This document shows positions 26,355-40,900 of a stretch of DNA of 64,000 nucleotides, piece by piece. Source of the DNA: Phoronis australis (taxonomy: Eukaryota; Phoronida; Phoronidae); NCBI GenBank assembly GCA_002633005.1, contig NMRA01000016.1:462300-526299 (forward strand), read 5' to 3'. Position numbers and translations under genes: made by a program. The notes under the pieces were generated by a model. It saw nothing but the letters and a program-made list of their open reading frames with translations, was not told the origin of the DNA and did no database searches. The first letter of the stretch is position 1. Every line of letters starts with the position of its first letter.

Positions 26355-26477
26355 CAGGGGCGGATTTTAAGCTGGGGGGAGGGGCAGGGCAGAGTATTAG
26401 CCAGAATTTTGCCCGTCAGACATTTGCACCCCCGAACTGCCAAGTGGCCACGTTGGCCTCCTCTATATCCGCCTCTA
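26355..26477 (+). mobile_element. Short non-autonomous element, hAT-like ends (copy 3)
   Basis: CAGGGGCGGATTTTAAG through TATATCCGCCTCT, with the shared internal AGTATTAGCCAGAATTTTGC string. It is shorter than copies 1 and 2 because of internal loss near the 3' end. Confidence 0.6.
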
Positions 26478-26984
26478 AGGTATTACCAAACCAGTAGTGC
26501 AATTTAAATAGCAACATTAGAGTAAATATTAGAGTGAACTCGCTCGATTTTGTGTGTGAACAAGAATTTTTAAAAGTAGACCGGTTACAGTTTCACGTTC
26601 TCGATAATATAATAATTTACAGCAACCAGTATAGAGGCAATTTCGCATCATTTTTGAAAAAATGTTGAAGACATCAGTCAAATCATAGAAGTGGAGAAGT
26701 GCTAGAGCTCTATGGCCAAATCAAACAAAGCTAAATAAAGCCTGCAAATATGTGAATGAGGTCTTTTGAAAAACACTTTCTAATACAGTTATAATTGAAC
26801 ATGGCGAGGCTGTTATTTTGTAATTTACCATGTGATTACCCCGAGTGCGATTTGGAAGAATTTTCACTCAAATCTCACGAGAGGTCCCTAGGTACGGAAA
26901 ATATCTGCCGGGGACACACAATTTACCCACCATTTTGTGCATTATACTCTACAAAACTGACAAAACACTGAGCAAAGACGGGGG

Positions 26985-27330
26985 TATGACGACAGAGGCA
27001 GCGACACCCTAGACGACAACGACCATGACACGAACGACGACGCAGAAGACGACCTCTAAGGCCACGACATAGTCGCTGACGCTGTCATACACTGAAAATG
27101 TCACAAGCGACATCAAGAACTACATTTCTGAAGGCGACGATTCCGCCTCCAACACTGATGACAATACTGACGCACTGACAATGATCTCAAACCTGCAAAT
27201 ATTTACGACGTCACTGACATGAAACTACCGCGAAAACCGACAATGCCTCAGACAACTGCCAAGTCACTGATGTCGATCGTGGCATTCGTGGCACAACCTC
27301 TGTCACGCCCATGTACCTGGCCAAAGACGA
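26985..27330 (+). repeat. Degenerate GAC-triplet tract
   Basis: Enriched in GACGAC, CACTGAC and GACA units without a regular period. Stops occur in all forward frames, so it is not an exon. Confidence 0.55.
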
Positions 27331-28352
27331 CACTGAAAACGACATAAAACGTGTTGTTCTTGTATCCTAGGACGTATGGTTGTACTGAAGCCTGAGAAAC
27401 GTACAGTTGTCAGACATTTTAGTCATATGTAAATAGCGAATATCTCGAGAACAGTAAACAGCAAATCGAAGTGAGAAACCTTGCTTTGCCCTTTTTTAAC
27501 TCTCTAAGATATCTATTCACATGCTAACTTTCATAAAAAATCGTCAAAGGACGCAGGAGAAACGGCATGAAAAGTCAATCAATGAAAGAACATTCATCGG
27601 AAAATCTCGAATAACTCTAGAACGGTAATTCGTTGACGGAGAAAATGATGGCACAACCCAAATAACGGTTGACGAGACTCCAAATTTCGAAAGATTCCTG
27701 TTGCTTAAGAATTTTATGTCCAACAGCCGAAAAATACGACCTGTAACGTGCGTACAAGTAAAAAGCAAGTTCACGACAAAGCAACATAATTGATGAAATT
27801 TTAGTTCACCATGTAGTGAAAGTATTCAACCTTCATTGAGCTCGGCGTCGACCATCCCTTATATCATGTAGCGCGGTGGCTCACACCACACAGGCGATTG
27901 TTTGCAACAGAACCTCGAAGCGTACCCATCACGTTTTTGCGCCAAATTGTTACCATCCACGGAAATAACTTTACGAGTTATTAACTTGTACTTATGTTAA
28001 AAGTGCTCGGAGTTATGCTGTGTAAAAGAATCACGTTATAATCACATGCATATCGAGAAATAGAATTTGTTCCTGAAATAATTTAATATGTGAATACATT
28101 ATTTTTTATTTAAAAATAATGCCTCGCAGTTTGGATAAAGCAATTAATGCAAAACCCATCGGCTGGTGTTTATAACATCTTGAGGATCATAACGTGTGGA
28201 GCAGCAAACATCGACGAATGGGCTCCATCATCCATTGTGGGCATGTTTTCTAGTTTCTCATAAGTTGTTCTCCAAATTTTCCAGTTTTTCTTATTTTTAT
28301 CGTTTGATCTTACGATTTTTTTCCTCTTGATTGTCACGGTCAGGTTCCTAAG

Positions 28353-28988
28353 ATGGCGACGAACAGGCAGCCGTTGGTACCTCGGACGGAAGAGACTCCA
28401 CGTGAATCGAGCCACGACGATGGTTTACCAAGTATGGAGCTAATTTCTAATCACCTAAGCTACTGGGCAACTGACTACAATTCAATGCAAAGGGTGTTCC
28501 AAGAAGCTGCTTCGAAGCACGTAGTTCCAACTATCACAGATGGCCGTGAGCAAGCGGAAGGCGAAAAAGGCTCCGCCAGTCGTTATAGTTCTGAGAGCGG
28601 GCAACCGTTAGCAGGCGGTGGGATCGACAAGAGTCAGTCTGATGAATGTTACGGCGAGGATCATGACAAACACAGTGCAGATGACAATGTCCGAGTTCGT
28701 CACCATCATCAGTACTACACTAAAGCCCAACAATGCCGAGAGGACGGACATCAAGAGAGAAGGCGTAACACGCCGCCGTTTGGTGCGACTACGCGATCGC
28801 TCTCTACTGTTGGCCATCCCAGAGACCAACGTTCTTCGGTATCCAGATCAAACTCACCAGTAACTGGCGCAGTGCTGCGTAAGAGAGGAAGAACGCACAA
28901 TTTTCGTCGCCGCGGTTACGCCGTTTGGAATGAGAATAAGAAAGAAGGTGCACCCGGAAGTGAGTCGGCACGTGCGTGCCGGCAATGG
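28353..28988 (+). CDS. Candidate alternative first exon A of CNBD2-like
   Basis: ATG in a good context (aagATGG) opens 212 codons that run to a GT donor (gtaaat) in phase 0, compatible with the shared exon at 36089. The product is hydrophilic, rich in Ser, Arg, His and Gln, and looks disordered (for example SSVSRSNSPVTG). A separate gene, or a chance frame, cannot be excluded. Confidence 0.45.
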
Positions 28989-31900
28989 GTAAATATGTGA
29001 AAGTTTATGTTTGTTTTTTTTGTTGTTAGCGAAACAGAAACAATTTCATTGGCTAAATACAGTCATTGACGATGACGTCATTTTGGCATTTCATTACTAT
29101 GACGTCCACCAATAGGTAGCCATACTCTTGCACCTTTTACTCTATGAGATCGGCAGCTATTATTTCAGTGATTTTTTTGTTTTATTGGACATGGTTTCAC
29201 TACTCTAGGTTTGTCCAAAGAGCTAAGTAAGGCGTCGCCAAGCGCACGTCTTTTGTGACTGACTTGGGTATCAAAACCAAATATTACTTTTGATTTCCAC
29301 TCCGAGTTATGGAATTATGCCCTATCTGGTCTCTCAGAATCAACAAATAAGAAATAAAAATAGTTTCACCCGCTGATTGACCCCTGCCCTCACATACTGG
29401 GCACGACTCCTTCCCAGAATGCGTGTACGCGCATAGCTACAGCACCCGACCAGCTACTTTACAAACAACGAAAACGTCTTTCTTATTATTTAAATAAACC
29501 TGATCGCGTGACTAATGATACATGCAGTATTTACCTATAGAAAATTTTTAAATGAACCTTGGATTAAAAAACAATCTGAGAATAAACTCACTTCACAGAG
29601 TTGTCGTTCATATCTCTTTAGTGTCGTCAAGGGTGTTTGTTTCCCGACCAGTAGGTGGGGCGCCGGCTGATAACTGTCATTATTAATGTCGCGTTGTAGA
29701 GCTACATTGTTCGTCTCCGTTAAGTCAACACTGAGCATATTACATCGTCACCAAGATTTCCAGCAGTTCAAATTTCCATAACCAAAGTAGTAAATAAAAC
29801 GAAGACATATCGAAACAAATGTACTGACTATCGCGTACAAAATCTGCACAACATTATTTACACGTTATTCACAAATGTTTTGGATCATTCAAAATAACTC
29901 GAGTTGATCAAAGAAATGAGAATGATAGTATTCTCTCCAGTAGAAAAGGCTCTATTAGAAATAAATAAAATGCCACTTCTACGCCCCCCTCCCCCATTTT
30001 CTGTATTCTGCATCCCCTCATTTGCCTTCGCCGGTACTCTTCGCACAGCTTTTTCTTTATTTTCTTACTGAAATCACGTGACCGGCTCTGTATTATGGTC
30101 TGGGATATGCGTGTTTGACATATGAGAGACCCCCACTACCAACGACTAGTGTCTCTGTTCAGTAATATGACGTGCAACCCAACGAAATACTATGCCGTTG
30201 TAATGAAAGACTCCGTTTAGGTAAAACAACAAGCTTTTAATTGTTCACATACGCTCGCGAATACGTTGGTAACCGTACTTCTACTATGCCCTGTGTACAT
30301 GAGAAAATGTATATTGTTCAACAGTTTGTGATAAAGAGCTGACACAAACATATCAACAAACGTGGAAACCTATACGCTTTAGCAGACTGTTTTGTTGTCC
30401 TCTACAATAACTTACAAGTTGTAAGTAGGGCCACTTTCAAGCTCATACAGTTACTATGACACAAGCGAGGTCGGCGGGCCCATTCAAAACTCTGATGGGC
30501 GATTAGATTTCTTGAATACCAGTAGCGCGAGCTTTGTTGATTCTAAACATGCCTTTCACCCGGTGTAGAGTTAGAGTCAACCTGGCGTGAAATTTGCTTG
30601 TGGTTGCTAATAGCTCACCGCTACGCTTTGGTAAGGTATAGAGTACTTGGAATCTCGGGCTGAATGTTTAAGTGGTGTAAGAATTCAGACAACATCCGAG
30701 CGGTTTAACGACAGAACACCATTAGAATGAAGACGTATATTAATGAACAGAAACCCAAAGTTGTTTTATCATTCTACACGCCGAATACAGCGAAGAAATG
30801 CTTAGAAATGAGGTTTGTTTAACCATGGCCTAAAGATGAGCCAATTGTCGAAGTCGTGGTCAGGTGGACAGTTCCGCCTGCCACCAATAATGACTGAGAA
30901 TAAACCTGAGAAGTCGAACTTTGGAGCGACTAGGCGGACCAGTATGGAAAGTTTGTCCGAGATGAACTACGAGGAGGATGGAGACTTCGAGGATTACGAG
31001 GAAGAGTTGGATTTCAAGAGCCGAGAGAAGAATAAGAGAGCCAAGAAGAAAAACTTCTTGAAGAAAAGAACCAAAGTACTCGGTAAGAAACTGTCTGTCA
31101 TGGAAAGACGAAGGAACATGATAAAAAGGAAATTTGGTGATACGTCAAGTGGAGGTATGATTATAACGTCTGGTGCCGGAAATAAACACAGTGGGGATGT
31201 TAGTAGTACGTGGAGACCAGTGCAGGTGAGCCCTCGTCAGATGGTCTACCGGAAGCGCTTCGGCTACCAACGGCCAACGTCACCTTCTCCCGCCGTGCTA
31301 GATCATGAGAACACGATGAATATTGAGGTGATATCTGAAGAAGATGGCCGTGGTGATGGTGGTGATGACGACGATGGTTCAGTTGCCGGTACGGTGGCGC
31401 TTTCTGTCAAATCTGAGAGGAGTGTTGGGCGTACAGGTGTGTCAATGAAGAGCTCAAGTGTTCCACCGTCGGCACGGGGAGGTCTGGGCACCTCTTTTAA
31501 TCAGAGGCGAACAGGTGGCACCGCTTTATCAACTTCCAAGAGTTTTACCCTCCCTGGATTTAACCTACGACCGGACTTTGACGTAAGTTTTTCTAATCAA
31601 GGTAACTGATAATTAAAATGAAAAATTACACGCTGTTACACACTTTTCTCAAAACAAAACATATTTGAAACTTGGAACTCAGTGTCCAAAAATCAGCTTA
31701 GCGGATCAAACTAAATCTACTTTATTTTAATAATAAAGGCCATATACCTACCGAATAATATTTAAAATAATTGGTTTAATATGAACTAGTAGCAACGCGG
31801 AATCGAACACTCTGCAATAGCAGTCCAGCGATCTGCCGCTGAGCTATTCAGCGCGTTAGTAGCAGAGTGTTTTGAGCCTCAGCGTATTTAAATAGTGACA

Positions 31901-34900
31901 TAAAACTGCGAGAATATTGACGACAAAACGGATTTTGTTATTTTATAGCTCTGGTCAAATCCCAAAAAATCGTTTCCTGCCGTGAAAACATAATGTCTCT
32001 AGAGAACGTAACTAGCTCTCAAAAAATTGAAAAGCTAAGAAATATATTTAAAATGAATAACAGAATGTTCATTATCATTTGTAAAACTACTTCAAAGTTA
32101 TCCAATGATAGCTAACCAATACAGATGTTTAATAATACCGCATAAAATACTATAATTCCCTTACATGTCATTTGAGTCCGCTTCAAACAATGTCACCAGT
32201 GCGTTTTTCTTACAAGACAATAGATGGTGCCACTTCCTAGTTGTCTTCTGATGCACGTTTTGTCCAGCCAGGGTTATTGTTAGGCACTTGTTGAATACAA
32301 TAATATCTGGAACAAAGTTGTTGCTATCATATAATAATAAATACGTCTTACTGACGTAATCTCCTGCTAACCAGGGAAGTCCAAACATTTCGATAGGTAA
32401 GGTTTATTACATGCCTGCGACTCTCATTGGTTGGGCGTTATAATAAAGTTTGACCAGTGGTCAATTACTGTGGCCATGAAACAGATCTTAATCTCCTTTT
32501 GATGGTGTATACTATTTACCTGGCCACGTGACATTAGTTATGCTTACCTATTTATGGTTTTCCGACTTCTCAACGGGCGGCTGCTTTTATTGCGGTTGTT
32601 GAGACGACCTGAGACCACTAACACACAGTCATGGGCGCAATCTTTGCCAGAGATGACAACTTGGTCAAAAGAACAGTGAGAATGCGGCGGAGGGTGCCTC
32701 ACGAATTTAAGGGATACAAGTAATTATTTAGTGTAAAGTTCACTCTTTGACGCGTTGCTTGTGTGACATTTGTGGTAATAAGTAAAGGGAAAGCCGGTCA
32801 GCGTTTGCCGTTGCTGCTAAAAATATTGATGGCAACGTTGTCCAGTCATAACTCAGCCGTTTACAGTGCGTGATCAAATCTTGGAACAATCATCATTATA
32901 CGTCATTAAGATGTCGTTTCAAGTAATACCACCGTCGCCAAGTCTTAACGATCAAATCAGTCCGGAGATCATAGTTCCTCGCGTTGAGCTGGAGTCGCGA
33001 CTGTCCGGATACTTGACGGAGGAAGACGATTATGAGGAGCAAACGCTACCCCAAGCGGACGAAATGAAAGACAAATACTTGGACTTATCCAAGTCGTTTT
33101 CTAGATACCGGCTGGCTGAAGCTTTAGCCAGTGTAGAGGATAGACAGACAAGATCCGCCCCAGACAACCCCCAGAAAGGATTAGAAGTTCCCTCTACGGT
33201 CATGCTGCGAGTTGATCGTATGATGACCGCAAATCGAACGAAGCGTAAGAAAAGACTACTGTCGCGGTCTAACTCGTCAACCACGGATGCTGTTGAAGTA
33301 AAGAAGGAATTGTGTTTCAAATTACCTGGCCAAGTACGTTAATTTATTACGCTTATCGTTATCACATGCAATCTACAAACACTGTTTCCGTCTAAAATAA
33401 CTTTAAAACTTTGGGACACTAACCGCTACAAATCTTGCTCTTCACTCGGAATAACTAGGTGTTCGTTATTGCTGGGAATCTGGCTCGGTGTGTTGACTAG
33501 TCACAGCCGGGTCATTCTATGCATTATGCATTTTTCAAGCTCTCCCGAACTGTTATTTCTTCCCCAATTCAACAAGCAAACCACGTCCGAGATCAACTGT
33601 GTAGCGGCAAGTACTTTAGATTCAAAGTTAGTTTCTTTGACGACCGAAAGGTGATTTGTAACCGCTTTATCGTGACAAAAACGTGTGATTAAACTAGCGA
33701 TCAAAATATAACACATATGGTCAAGTAGGGTTATGATGATATGATTTCCATGATGATCAAAACGCGTAAAGTCAAATCAAGATGAACCTGGCAAAATTAT
33801 TATAATTATGATCGAAACGCTTAAAGATGATCAATGACGGTTTAAATCACTTTGTCAAGTTTGTTTGATATTCATTTATCAAAAACTAACGTCAAAGTGT
33901 GCCAAAGAGTAACAGAACTACGATGGAAATTTCAATTAGAACTCCGATCCTAAAACTGAGAACTCCGTGACACCATGTATGTATGTATGTCTTGTTTTGC
34001 CATAAAAATGAGAAAGAAATGCCTCGTTTTGATAAAATCGGTGAAGTGAAAGATAGCGTTCTTTGAAAAATTGACTCATTGCACTGTCTATACACCTCGA
34101 TTTTCTTCGTATGAGACTTTCATAAGCAACAATCGAACTCTTATATGTCACTCGGATTAATGGTTCACGACAATCGATTACGAATCAAGGTGATGTACAT
34201 CAGGTGCTGACAACCTACATGGCCTGTTGTAGAACGCACTCGAGATGGAGTGTGGTGAATAGTCAAACATACGAGACGTGTGATTACAATTGAGGATAAA
34301 GAGGCAAGACAGTCGTCTGAACTGACAATGTTATTACCCGTAATTTCTTATAATAAGCTTCAGGGCACAAACATTTATCCTAGAAATGGCTTGTTTTGGC
34401 CTTTCTCATAACCTGCTCGATCGCTCTTTCAAAAACGGGGCGTATACTCTGTGAGAATTAAAATAGTCCGTGACAACAGGTGCATTGTGTAAGTGAACAG
34501 TTCGTAACAACAAATGGGTAAATATAGTTCGCAACAAGAAATGTCATGAAGTATGAAAAACAAAGCTGATACGCACGCCATCTCTTTTGCAATTTCAAAG
34601 CCTTATTTCACATACAGTGGTCATTTTGAGAACGTGTTGCTGCTCCTCTAAAATATGTATTCGGGTTTTTCCTAAAGTAAGATATTGAACTTGTAGGTGG
34701 ACTTTTCACCCACCGCCAATATAAAATAGGGCCTATCAATGCTCCATATTTCAAGATCGGAAGACTGCTGAGACTAAGTTTAGTGGTTAAAAATATTCGG
34801 GGTAGATTTTGTGAGATTTTAACAATTATTAGTCGAATTTGAAAAGCAATAAGCCATGCACTGTAGCGGCGCGCTTCGGTCGTAGGACTAATATTTTAAT

Positions 34901-37900
34901 TTTCACTGGCACTGATGTAACTTGTCAACTTTATAAGAAGTTGTACATGTAACCGGTAAAATTATATGCAATCAAATCAGTCTCTGGTTACTAATAGTAT
35001 ACACATTGGAGCCCATAAATGTCTTGAGCTGATATCACTGGAGGCCATTCGAGTCCATTTTAACTTTAATGGGACTTTAAAAGTTATTTTGCTATTCACT
35101 TGCAGAAAACAGCATCTCATTACCAGTACACCCCGCTTTAGTGCACCAAAACTATGAATCCCTGATATGTCCTGCTAATGTAAATGTTGCTTTAAGAATT
35201 CGCGCATGATTAATTAAAGATAAAATAAATATAACTCAAACCTTTCATTCCAATAGTTGATTTTATGATTTGTTAACATTAACAACAATCGCATCATGGC
35301 CATAACGTCAGGCTTTGTTAATTATGCACTTAGATGTTAGACATAAAGATTTCCGTAGTTAGCGTGAGGTGTTGTCGTGGCAAAAAGCCTGAGACCACCG
35401 TTTCCTGCCACGTCACGTCATTCGGCGGGATTTTTCTATTTTCATATGTTCGTAACGAAACGTCCCTTCACGCTCAGATTTGTACTTTTCTTACAAGACA
35501 CCCGCCTCCCGTTCAGTAACGCTAGGACCTCGCTAAAAAGCAAGACTTCGCGAGATTACGTGATAAATTGCCGTGTATTTTAAATGAGAACACGTAACTT
35601 TGACTAGGTTTTAGCTAGGTCCTAGCGTAGGTCCTAGCGTCTACTGAACGCACGCCCGGTCTTCCTATTTCACTCACAGAATGACAGTTCACACTAACAT
35701 CTTTTCTCAAAAACATGGTTGTTCTTACGAGCTGTAATTTTTATCACAAACAGTGCTCTTTAATACGATGACCCAAAGATGGCATTAAAAACAATTATTC
35801 TACATTTTTTTCGAAATTAAAAAAATCACTTTTCTCCGCAGAAAATAAATTTGTTGTTTTCCACGGAGATTTTTATTTTGCCTCGGAGAAAAGGTTTTCT
35901 CCGCAGAGAAAAGTGATTTTTTTCGTAAAAACTTTGAAAAAAATAACGTCATCTTTGGGCCTACGAATTTGTCTCAAAAGCTGCCATTAAGGAAACCAAT
36001 GTCAAATTTTAAGACATCCGAATGATGTCTAAAATTACTGTTACGTCATCTGAATGTCTGACAGCTGTATCAATTATGCATGTTTTAGGCTCGCCAGAAG
36101 TTCATCAAAATGACCAGGCTGATCATTGTTCTTAACAACTGGATATCCGTTCTTAGAGAAGCGTAAGTAGTGTAGCGATAAGACTTCACTCGAACAGATT
36201 ACATTCAAATTTGCAGAAAGCCTATTGTAATCGCTTGCTAAATGATACAGTGGTCTATTCCATGAAAAGTGACTAAAGACTTTAGACAGAAATTTGGTCT
36301 TACACTCCGCATAACTATTTCTGAAAAATGATTAAATCTTACTTGAGCAAACGTGCAAAGTCTGAGAATATATACACATAACTGCTTTTACAGTGAAATA
36401 CCTTTTTAGAATTATTTCTAATGTGTGATGCTGTCATAATTACTTGCCTAAACCTTTATTCAGAAACTATCAAGTGGAAGCGTAAAACCGAATTTCCGTC
36501 TTCAGTCTGACGTCACTTTCATGAAACGGACCCCAGACTTGGCAATGCACTTGGCTTCTGCTGAAGCAAGCCGAACGTTCCTAAACGAAGAAGACCGTAA
36601 AATCTAGTTCACTCATGAATTTGACAAAATACATTTGATCTATTAAAAGAACGTGAGAGGGCGTTGTACTAAATTGGTGTAAATTGTACTCGATGGACAT
36701 GGAGTGTGGTAGGGGCCTAGTGTTCTTATAGTGACTCTGTTTCTTCACAGTGACGCTGGCGATGACGGAGAAGACAGTGGTAAGAAGAAATCTTCCAACT
36801 TTACCGACATTGTTCTAGAGGCGTCATTGAATGGACTTGCAAACTCTGGTCTTACCTTTGATCCGGCACATTACAAGGCGAAAAAAGAGGTAGGGCGGTA
36901 GTGTTCAGAAGCAAGCTACTTTCCGTCTCAACGAAAAACTGATAAAGTGTAGACCTTGCCAACACAACTGAAACCTAATATTTACCTTTGTTACTTCATC
37001 ACGTATTAACTTAGAAACGACGACCGATCTCAGTTATCTGATACTGAAGATCCGCGCGCCTCTTTGTGAGGTTGAACCCACATTCTTATCATTACATATA
37101 TAGGCGCATGGGCCTAAATTGAGCACCAGTGGAATTCCGATCTGCGCGTGTAGTCTTTTTTAATATTTTGCCAACATGCAAAATTATTTTAATTATATAA
37201 GGAGTATTGATTATGTAAGAAGTAACGGCAAGCACTGCCAGTTTTGAAATGAAGCACTAAGACGAAGTCTAATCGCAGGATTTGTGGCATATAGCAAAAC
37301 CCTTATTAACCCCTATCTTTGCAGATCAACTTGAGCCATGAAGTGAAAGAGATTTTGACCACCGCCTCGGCCGGACGTACGCCAGCCATGGTTAAGCAGG
37401 CAACTTTAGGCTTACAACATCTGCGCTCATTCGCCGAGTACCCGGTACACATGCAGGAGAAATTGGCCAAAGTGGCCTACTATCAGAGGTGGGCAAGCTC
37501 AATTGATTTTCTTATTGAAATACAAAAATCTAATATTGACAGATAATCGTGTAACCCGGTACCGTCAGGAATTCCGTTTAGGCAATACTTGGCTTAGTTG
37601 TTGATTGTTGCAAGGCAAATTTAAACTATTTCCCGCAGCACCAAATGTATCTGAAACAATGCAATACTATAGTTGCATCATTCGTTTTTACAGCATTCCT
37701 GCAAAACGCGTCATCATCCGACAGGGTCACACGGCTGAGAACTTTTACTTCATCTTGTCTGGTCACGCAGCGGTCACCTTGCTTGAGCGACACCCGCAGA
37801 CTGGGGAGCCTCAAATGAAGACAGTCAATATACTCAAAAGGGGGTGGAGCTTCGGGGTAGGTCTATTGGTTGATTCATAGCGATCAGAAAGGCCAGACCT

Positions 37901-40900
37901 ACAGTCAATAGTTTCAATTCTGCTGACCCTGACATGGTGATTACATGGACTGTCACGATTGATTTGTTCTGAGTGACTATGTTGATCTAGTTAAATAAAC
38001 TTTATGTTAGGTCAATTAGGCATATTTTGTTCTGATCTGCCCGCGACTCATTTTTGCCAAAAATATCGTTTTGATTGAAAAGCGTAGCAAAATGCAGTTT
38101 TTAACGTAATGGCCAGCCAGCTCAAGCTATATACTACCGTTTTCGTGGCTATGAATTAGTGCGAGGGGCGCAGGAAGGTTTACTTCAATGCATTTCTGAA
38201 GCTGGTAGCTGATGCTTTGGGTTTGAATAAAATGATCAACTAAAACAATATCGCATCAAATTCCTAAACAATAATACACCAAAACCAAATATGCTTTATT
38301 GACCTGATCTAAGCCCATAGAGTTGGACTAACGAGTTACCAAGCACAGGTAGTGTTTGAACGTGTGATACGTCATTTATTACATCAATATTTATACTATT
38401 TTTACTATTTTATATTCTTTCCTACACGGCATTCCAGCATCAATTTGAAACATTTATGCACACTTTTTGTGGCTGTACGGGGGTAGTCTCAAGTTCGCCT
38501 GAATGAATTGCCACCGTATTTTGCCTGGCGAAAAACAAAAACATTATTAAACAATAACGTCTCAGTTGGCTCCGCGAATATCTTAATAGTCTTTATATGC
38601 GGTGCTATTTCGTACAAAAGGCTTAGAAAGAAAGAAGACTATTCTTCTTACAGCGTTGAACAACCGTTTATGAGTTTTTTTGTATATTACAACCTCAGGG
38701 ACGAAATGTATCCGTGGTTTTTTTCTTGATCTGCACTTTAGAGGAGCATTCCTATTAAAATACTTCAATAGAAATGTTTATCAAATTTTTGTAAATACTC
38801 CTTGAACAAAGAGTTGATTTTTACACAAACACCATACTGTTTTTTAACGTAGTTTTACCAGATTCTATGCTCAAATTTGGCTAATTTTGAATTTGAAACA
38901 GCGTATCATTCTCAGAGATTACAGATCGGATTTAATTGAAATTTTCTGTTACTGTATTTTTTGCACTTTTCCCTAAAACGCAATTAGGAATTGTTTTAGT
39001 TGTTCGACTTTGCTATCTTGTTCATCAAAAACGTTGCATAAAACAAAAATGAAAGGACAATGTAACAGCATTGCGATGTCACTGAATATTCATATCAAAC
39101 AATGTGGCCATATTAATGACACCGTTGTTTTGGTATGCACGTGCTTCTATTTTCATGCTGAATTTTGATTAAAAGCATGCTACCTTGGATCAATTAATGG
39201 CAAATTGATCAAATATTAAAATTGAAATTTACAGGCTTCTTACATTCAGAAATTATTCAGTTTTACGAAGTTAAATTCAGATATTTGGCTTAACGCACAG
39301 ACTTGGCGATATGTTACACGCAATCATATCTGAATTACAATCCGTGTAGGCCTATTATTACAAATTGAACCAATGTATTCTTACAAACAGCATTAATTGT
39401 ATATGGGCTCAAATCATGAATGACTCAGTCATACTTTTCCTAAACCGTAGATCAAAGCAGAGTATCGTTATCATGAATAGCCATTTATGTTCGGCATAGG
39501 TCACATATTGGAAATAGGCATTAAAAATTTCGAAGCTCCAGAGATGAGACTACCTGAGTGTATTAAAATGGGTTATTTGACCTGCCGTGACAAACTTATT
39601 GAGCCTGGTCTGAAGCAATAGCAATCTATCAGTTTTTCTCAAACCATGAAATCATTTCCCTCCAAAAAGGTTAAGACAAGACCAATTTTACAACTGTAAG
39701 AGACCCAAATTAAACATTGATATGTGACAAAAGGCGGAGGTTTATTGCAGCAAGTGTGAAAGATACACGCAATGCTAACACGTGTACCTTTATTACACAT
39801 TTTCTACAGGAGCTGGCTTTGTTACATCACGCCAAGCGGGCGGCTACAGTAGTAAGTCAAGACCACATGCAGTTACTGGCCATAGGAAGGGCAGACTTCT
39901 TCACAATTTTCATGAGCGGATCCAATCCCGGGGATACACCGGAACACGTCAAATTCATTAGGTGAGGAAATTGGCATACCTTCCCCAGATGCAAGTTTTT
40001 CGCGAAGAACTTTCGGATAAGAATCTTCGCCTATGGAACGAAAACAGTAACCTATATCACACAAGTCAACCAATCTCTCCGACCAATCACTTCAGTGGCT
40101 GCCTTTATAGTAGGGTTACTTTGAAAGGTTCCGATCATATTTGCGAAACACTCGCCTTTCACTCTGAGTTTCTCGCATCTACGGAACACAGACATAGCCG
40201 ACAACGTGATACCCACCATAACCATGTGACGCCCACTTTTTGGGCTTCCTATTATTAAATGAATACTAATTGTTTATTATCCATATGTATAACACCTAAT
40301 GTAGTGACTTAAAAGCAAAAAGTAACAAAATTAACATAATTAGATTGCCTGGGCCCAGTTGCATAAAAGTTATACTCTGCATAGCAACAAATGACGTCGC
40401 ATTATCAAGCGCCACGTTGTTATTGTTGAACAATGCACCTGACGTCATGCAACAATCAAACTTATTCATCGGGTTATTCAGCCCTGGTTAACTATATGAA
40501 AATTAATTTTCAGTCTAAAATTTACAAGTACCTCGTAACTATGTAGAAAGTAGGGTTGAGCATCAGTTGCCGGTGCTCAACTGAATACTGAAACGGAAAA
40601 CACCGGCACAATATCAAAAGGGAAACGACTGGGTGCCAAAATCGATATTTGAAAACTGAAAGTGTGGATGATTTAATATTTTCATTTTGATTTTCCAATT
40701 AAGTCAATTATGACGTCAAGCAAACCCCACGTGAAGTCCAAGTCGCATAATGTCAGTAAATCAATGCTGACTCTCCCTCTTCGGAAAAGTAGGTACCCTA
40801 ATTTCACAGCGGCTCACCCCATTACAAATATATAGTAGAGCTCTCCAGAGGATACTCTACTGTAAACTAGGAAAGAGAATCGATATCAAACTGGCAGTAT

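Larger units (their letters stand above)
22781..28352. other. Intergenic region between vWA copy 2 and CNBD2-like
   Basis: No conserved exon is visible. It holds an inverted-repeat element (22927-23081), an hAT-like short element (26355-26477) and a degenerate GAC-triplet tract (about 26985-27330). A 167-codon open frame at 23178-23681 has no recognisable motif. A 54-codon frame at 25073-25237 begins with a hydrophobic stretch; see findings. Confidence 0.55.

Noticed and set aside
31785-31870. Possible functional tRNA gene on minus strand
   Set aside because: The B-box and A-box words are present but acceptor, anticodon and T stems do not pair.
30836-33333. Exons A, B and C of CNBD2-like as one continuous transcript
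   Set aside because: The available acceptor before exon C (32865-32866) gives a phase that does not join the phase-0 ends of A or B; alternative first exons fit better.
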